DNA of 9,323 bases, taken from assembly GCA_964617105.1 (NCBI GenBank), contig CAZTWC010000140.1:1-9323 (forward strand). Reading direction: 5' to 3'. The first letter of the stretch is position 1; each line of letters begins with the position of its first letter. The stretch comes from CAZTWC01 sp964617105 [NCBI: uncultured Myxococcia bacterium]. Its GTDB lineage: Bacteria > CAZTWC01. The position numbers and the translations under genes were made by a program. Shown here in pieces: positions 6,223 through 9,323 of the stretch. The notes below the pieces were generated by a model that was not told the DNA's origin, made no database searches, and saw nothing but the letters and a program-made list of their open reading frames with translations.

Positions 6223-6241
6223 ACACCATCTATTTCGGTGT
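6223..6241 (+). other. Weak hairpin after the sigma partner gene
   Basis: ACACC and GGTGT form a 5-pair stem around a 9-base loop, 46 bases after the stop. Only mixed A/T sequence follows, without a T-run, so it is at best a weak terminator. Apart from the ribosome binding site, I see nothing else firm in the 114-base gap 6177-6290. Confidence 0.2.
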
Positions 6242-6276
6242 AAATTCTTAGCCCAAATATTCGTGCCAAGAGATTA

Positions 6277-6284
6277 GAGGAGGT
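6277..6284 (+). promoter_or_regulatory. Strong ribosome binding site GAGGAGGT
   Basis: A full-length anti-16S match, 6 bases before the ATG at 6291. It fixes that start and predicts efficient translation of an otherwise unknown small membrane protein. Confidence 0.7.
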
Positions 6285-6290
6285 ATCAAT

Positions 6291-6863
6291 ATGTTAAAGG
6301 TCAAAATCTTACTGAACCTATTATTGTCTATGACACTATTATTCAGCGCTTCTGACTCCCATGCCCAAAAAAATGAAAATCCCCAGGAAGATTTGCTTGT
6401 CCGCAGCCGCAATTTGCTGAAAACCAACAAAACTGTTTTACTTGCCAATAACAACAATAGTTACCTGGTGGGCAAATTAAAAGACTTTGAGACAATAATA
6501 GTCGCTAAAAAACAATATAAAAGTAGCCGCTCCTGGCGCAACTTCGGTATTGGCTCTTTTATCATCGGTTCTTTTGCTTTAGGCGGTGCCGGTGTTTTAG
6601 GCTACAAAACCGGTTTTTGGAATAGAGAGGTATCCCTGCACCCCAAAGAAAATCCCCAGGTCAGACTAACCAGAATAAGGTTCCAGCCGCCAGCATTTTT
6701 AGGAGCAGGCGGCGCCATCGCCATCACTACTGGTCTAATCTGCTGGATAACCGGCCAGTATTACATGGAAAAAGCCAGGGATGCAGCCCTAAAATCCAGT
6801 TTTATGATTATTTACGACAATAAAAACAATACAAAAGTTGTGAAATACGGTGTTAGGTTTTAG
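6291..6863 (+). CDS. Exported protein with two-helix membrane hairpin, unknown family
   Basis: 190 residues, not recognised. It starts with a Sec signal peptide (hydrophobic 6-19, probable cleavage after SHA at 25). A short soluble part (26-80) contains an L-x-x-x-N-x-S-Y-x-V-G region that may be beta. Two hydrophobic, Gly-rich segments follow (about 84-106 and 134-157) with a polar loop between them, then a C-terminal end (FMIIYDNKNN, KVVKYGVRF) that could be a beta strand. The two segments look paired (FGIGSFIIGSFALGGAG and FLGAGGAIAITTGLI), as in a membrane hairpin. If the first segment is a cleaved signal, both ends of the mature protein face the periplasm. It stands between the sigma factor pair and the DUF3800 gene, 114 bases after the former. 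The stop directly precedes a promoter-like site. It may be a target of the sigma factor or part of the envelope complex, but nothing proves this. Confidence 0.72.
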   Translation: MLKVKILLNLLLSMTLLFSASDSHAQKNENPQEDLLVRSRNLLKTNKTVLLANNNNSYLVGKLKDFETIIVAKKQYKSSRSWRNFGIGSFIIGSFALGGAGVLGYKTGFWNREVSLHPKENPQVRLTRIRFQPPAFLGAGGAIAITTGLICWITGQYYMEKARDAALKSSFMIIYDNKNNTKVVKYGVRF

Positions 6864-6865
6864 AC

Positions 6866-6893
6866 TGGACAACTCAAAGCAAACAGGTATAAT
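6866..6893 (+). promoter_or_regulatory. Sigma-70 type promoter for the DUF3800 gene
   Basis: TGGACA (6866-6871; five of six match TTGACA) and a perfect TATAAT (6888-6893) are separated by 16 bases. The site begins 3 bases after the upstream stop codon. It predicts a start near 6900 and a leader of about 120 bases before the ATG at 7021. This suggests housekeeping transcription of the last gene, independent of the ECF factor. Confidence 0.65.
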
Positions 6894-6981
6894 AGAAATT
6901 TCCCGCGACCCCAACACCAATAGGCAGGATAATTATGTGAATAACGCCATATTTAGCATAAGATCGTTTTGTATCCACCAT

Positions 6982-7010
6982 TGGTAACCGACCTCAATAG
7001 TTTCTTACCA
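6982..7010 (+). promoter_or_regulatory. Leader inverted repeat touching the ribosome binding site
   Basis: TGGTAA (6982-6987) and TTACCA (7005-7010) can form a 6-pair stem with a 17-base loop. The right arm ends on the first base of AGGAG (7010-7014), the ribosome binding site of the DUF3800 gene. Folding could reduce access to it; the loop is long, so the effect may be small. Confidence 0.3.
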
Positions 7011-7020
7011 GGAGAAAAAT

Positions 7021-9255
7021 ATGGCACAAAACATCGCTCACCTTGATCTTTTCCTTGATGAAAGCGGCTCTTTCAACGAGGGAGATACCGTTTTTCAGGA
7101 TGATACAACAAGAAAAAAGATTCCTAGTCAGTTAGCAGGTATTTTGGCACCCCAAAACTCCTTTAATAAAAAATCGGCCCAAAAAGTTCTTTCAACAGTT
7201 CTTAGAACGCATGAATTACCGATTGAACGGGAATTTCACTCCACTGAAATCAAAGATAATCACCTTTTTAATAATCTGGTTCAGGCATGCCTGCAGCAGA
7301 TTAAAAATCGGGATTGGCAGCCAGTTAGAATTGTAAATACCGAAGGGGTTAGTTTTGGTAACCAGGTCGCAACTTACTGTAATATGGTGGCAGAGTTGGT
7401 GGTTCGAATTTTTGAAGAAATAATCAGAAAAGGATATTCTGAGATCCACTTTGATATTACCTGCGCTTCAGTAACCCGGGAGGATGAGCAGGGTAACCTG
7501 GTTAGACAAGAGAAAGAAAATTATCTCTCCAGACTGAAGGAATATATTGCCCAGGTATCTTTACGCCGCGGCTTCTCCAAAGGATTTAATGCATTGAAAG
7601 TCGACCGGTTCCAATTGGGAAGCGGGACAAGGTGGCGGACCCTGCAGATATGCGATCTTCTCAGTAATTCCAGTCACACCACCTACAATCGGTGTGAACC
7701 GGAAACGCGGACACAACTTAAAGATGCTTTTGGCATATATAACTATACCCTCTGTATTTATGAGATTATTAAACGGTTAAATGATCTGATTAGTAACGAT
7801 TTCTATGGTATGACGTTGCAATTAATCGGCCAGACATTGACAGGCTCTGAGCCTCTTCACACTACTTTAAAAGAAAAAATAGCCGCCATCCAGGAAACAA
7901 CCATCCAAAGAATGGCAATCATTGATGAATCCAGCCGCAAGAATCACCTGCAAATACTGATAAGTTGGCTGGAGCAAATTGTTTATGAACAGCGGGATAC
8001 AGTGCTAGCAGACAAAATTGTCACTTGGATTCGAGAAAATCCTTTAAAATACCTTGAACAATTATTACCTGATAACAAACTGGTTACCCTCAAATGGTTT
8101 AAATTATCAATTCTCTCTCTTGGTTTGACTACACTTAACCATAAAGGCGATGTTGATCGGGCCCGCAAAGTTTGTGCAGATATTGACAAATTAATACCGC
8201 AAATGGCTGGCCAATGGGATAATGTGCCGGTCATTATCCAGACTCTTTTGCATCAGGGGGTCCATCTTATCGATTGCTTTGAGCCGGAAGTGACTGCTCG
8301 CAAGATGGCTGCGGTCACTAAATATTATCAAGAATTGTCTCTATTTTTCAACGACCTTTTGCCAGAAATTTTCCAGGAAAAAATTCGCTCCAACATTTGT
8401 GGCCGGGCACTAGGAACGCAATTGCAGGCTGAAATGTATATGGGTCTTGATGGCCCTGCCCATTTTAATATTGCCAGAGAGTTGAGCGACAAAGCCATCG
8501 ATGAATTTGATTCCCACAATGACAAATGCCGCCAATATCAGTATCGCTGCCAGTTGGAAACATATATGGGGAATTTCGACACTGCCTTGACATTTCTTTG
8601 TAAAAGCCTGGATGTTGAGGATGATATTTCCCATGACAGAATCGCCGCCACTGTTGCTTCTTTAGGTTTCAATGCTCAGGGATTTCTGCTGCTCCACTGG
8701 CTCAGACTGGGTGCGGCAATTTGCGGCTCAGGCTCTATCGAGCAAAAGGAAAAGTTTTTACAGGCTTTCGAGTCATCGGCGTTAACTATTTCCTCATGGG
8801 AAAAAAAACCAGAAACACCTCAATATCCTGCCTACGGAATCATACGGCAGGCGGCGTTAATTTATGCTCGCAGCGTTAATGAAAAAAAACAAAAAAAAGC
8901 CTTTACTCTGTTAAAATACTTTTCTACCGATGCCAAATCAGCCGACTCTCTTTTTATCTTTTCAACTATTCAGTTGGCAAGTTATGCCGAAATAGCATCG
9001 GTGATGTGGGATCATAAAAAATATCGTAAAAATGCTGTTATGCTCTTTAGCAATAAACAGCCTGACCAGCCCGGAATAATTCAATTGCACAAAAAACTGC
9101 GCCAGCAAGTACCAGATGATTTTATTGGCTTTCATGCCCAACTGAACGAGTGGGGCACCTCCATCGAAACGATAAAAAAACTGGGCAAAAAAGATAAGAA
9201 TTTTGGTAAGACAAAAGGTTTATTGGGCAAAATAGCCAGAGTTGTGCCATATTAG
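7021..9255 (+). CDS. DUF3800-domain protein with long helical TPR-like C-terminal region
   Basis: 744 residues, cytoplasmic by appearance. The first 250 residues match DUF3800: the strand-DE-SG start (LDLFLDESGSF, with D13-E14) and the C-terminal Q-x-x-D motif (LQICDLLSN, Q209 and D212), the two conserved features of that family. Between them lie FHSTEIK (H73) and a strand with Asp (IHFDIT, D145) that may complete an acidic site. The family's biochemical activity is not established; a metal-dependent, nuclease-like role has been suggested from its acidic motifs. Residues 250-744 are helical, with tetratricopeptide-like pairs, clearest around 474-535 (QYRCQLETYMGNFDTALTFL), and end in a basic tail (718-744). 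Most DUF3800 proteins are only about 200-350 residues, so this is a large fusion, suggesting a sensor or partner-binding module on a catalytic head. AGGAG lies 6 bases before the ATG. It has its own promoter and no close partner gene in the window. Confidence 0.85.
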   Translation: MAQNIAHLDLFLDESGSFNEGDTVFQDDTTRKKIPSQLAGILAPQNSFNKKSAQKVLSTVLRTHELPIEREFHSTEIKDNHLFNNLVQACLQQIKNRDWQPVRIVNTEGVSFGNQVATYCNMVAELVVRIFEEIIRKGYSEIHFDITCASVTREDEQGNLVRQEKENYLSRLKEYIAQVSLRRGFSKGFNALKVDRFQLGSGTRWRTLQICDLLSNSSHTTYNRCEPETRTQLKDAFGIYNYTLCIYEIIKRLNDLISNDFYGMTLQLIGQTLTGSEPLHTTLKEKIAAIQETTIQRMAIIDESSRKNHLQILISWLEQIVYEQRDTVLADKIVTWIRENPLKYLEQLLPDNKLVTLKWFKLSILSLGLTTLNHKGDVDRARKVCADIDKLIPQMAGQWDNVPVIIQTLLHQGVHLIDCFEPEVTARKMAAVTKYYQELSLFFNDLLPEIFQEKIRSNICGRALGTQLQAEMYMGLDGPAHFNIARELSDKAIDEFDSHNDKCRQYQYRCQLETYMGNFDTALTFLCKSLDVEDDISHDRIAATVASLGFNAQGFLLLHWLRLGAAICGSGSIEQKEKFLQAFESSALTISSWEKKPETPQYPAYGIIRQAALIYARSVNEKKQKKAFTLLKYFSTDAKSADSLFIFSTIQLASYAEIASVMWDHKKYRKNAVMLFSNKQPDQPGIIQLHKKLRQQVPDDFIGFHAQLNEWGTSIETIKKLGKKDKNFGKTKGLLGKIARVVPY

Positions 9256-9260
9256 GTGTC

Positions 9261-9286
9261 TGAACTACTACATATTAAGCAGTTCA
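9261..9286 (+). other. Inverted repeat just after the DUF3800 gene
   Basis: TGAACT and AGTTCA can pair as a 6-base stem around a 14-base loop, 5 bases after the stop. No T-run follows, so it is not a typical rho-independent terminator. Apart from this, I see no feature in the last 68 bases. Confidence 0.25.
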
Positions 9287-9323
9287 CATGGGGCCAGTTT
9301 AGAGTAACAGACTCAATCATCTG

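Noticed and set aside
1-9323. CRISPR array, tRNA or rRNA genes, insertion sequence ends
   Set aside because: No regularly spaced repeats, no cloverleaf or rRNA-like stretches, and no transposase or terminal inverted repeats were seen on either strand.

Overview
The window reads as one strand of densely packed, rightward genes from an AT-rich, Gram-negative (two-membrane) bacterium. This is suggested by a lipoprotein with a clear lipobox, several Sec-type signal peptides on soluble proteins, a TolQ/TolR-type inner-membrane pair, and strong GGAGG-type ribosome binding sites. The style of the genes would suit Desulfobacterota or a related deltaproteobacterial-type lineage, but nothing in the sequence fixes the taxonomy. 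No rRNA, tRNA, CRISPR array, transposase or integrase was seen.

Layout. (1) At 2-346 is the C-terminal end of an M23-type (LytM) peptidoglycan endopeptidase cut by the window edge. It overlaps by 10 bases with (2) a TolQ/ExbB/MotA-family proton-channel subunit (337-978), which overlaps or abuts (3) a TolR/ExbD-like subunit carrying the membrane Asp (981-1553). (4) Four unrecognised envelope proteins follow: an exported or anchored helical protein (1633-2211), a short lysine-rich protein with one N-terminal membrane segment (2295-2705), a lipoprotein (2733-3269) and a secreted coiled-coil protein with six cysteines (3334-4266). (5) Next come an ECF-type sigma factor (4435-5082, with a possible in-frame start at 4279) and, joined to it by a TAATG overlap, a 364-residue soluble protein of unknown family (5082-6176). 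(6) A signal-peptide protein with a two-helix membrane hairpin follows (6291-6863). (7) Last is a 744-residue protein with an N-terminal DUF3800 domain (DE and QxxD motifs intact) and a long helical, TPR-like C-terminal part (7021-9255), preceded by its own near-consensus promoter.

How the parts may work together. Genes 1-4 look like one transcription unit for a proton-motive-force-driven machine spanning the envelope. The channel pair would be the motor, the M23 enzyme would act on the wall, and the lipoprotein, coiled-coil and anchored proteins would form the transmission or outer parts. No TonB, TolA, TolB, Pal or OmpA-like protein is present, so it is not a standard Tol-Pal or Ton system, and the motor proteins lack the extended ZorA tail and the OmpA-like domain of Zorya. 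The sigma factor and its coupled partner look like a control module. The DUF3800-TPR gene is a separately promoted, cytoplasmic neighbour. Whether it belongs to the same system is open: DUF3800 proteins are common in accessory and defence-rich regions, but no defence function is shown here.
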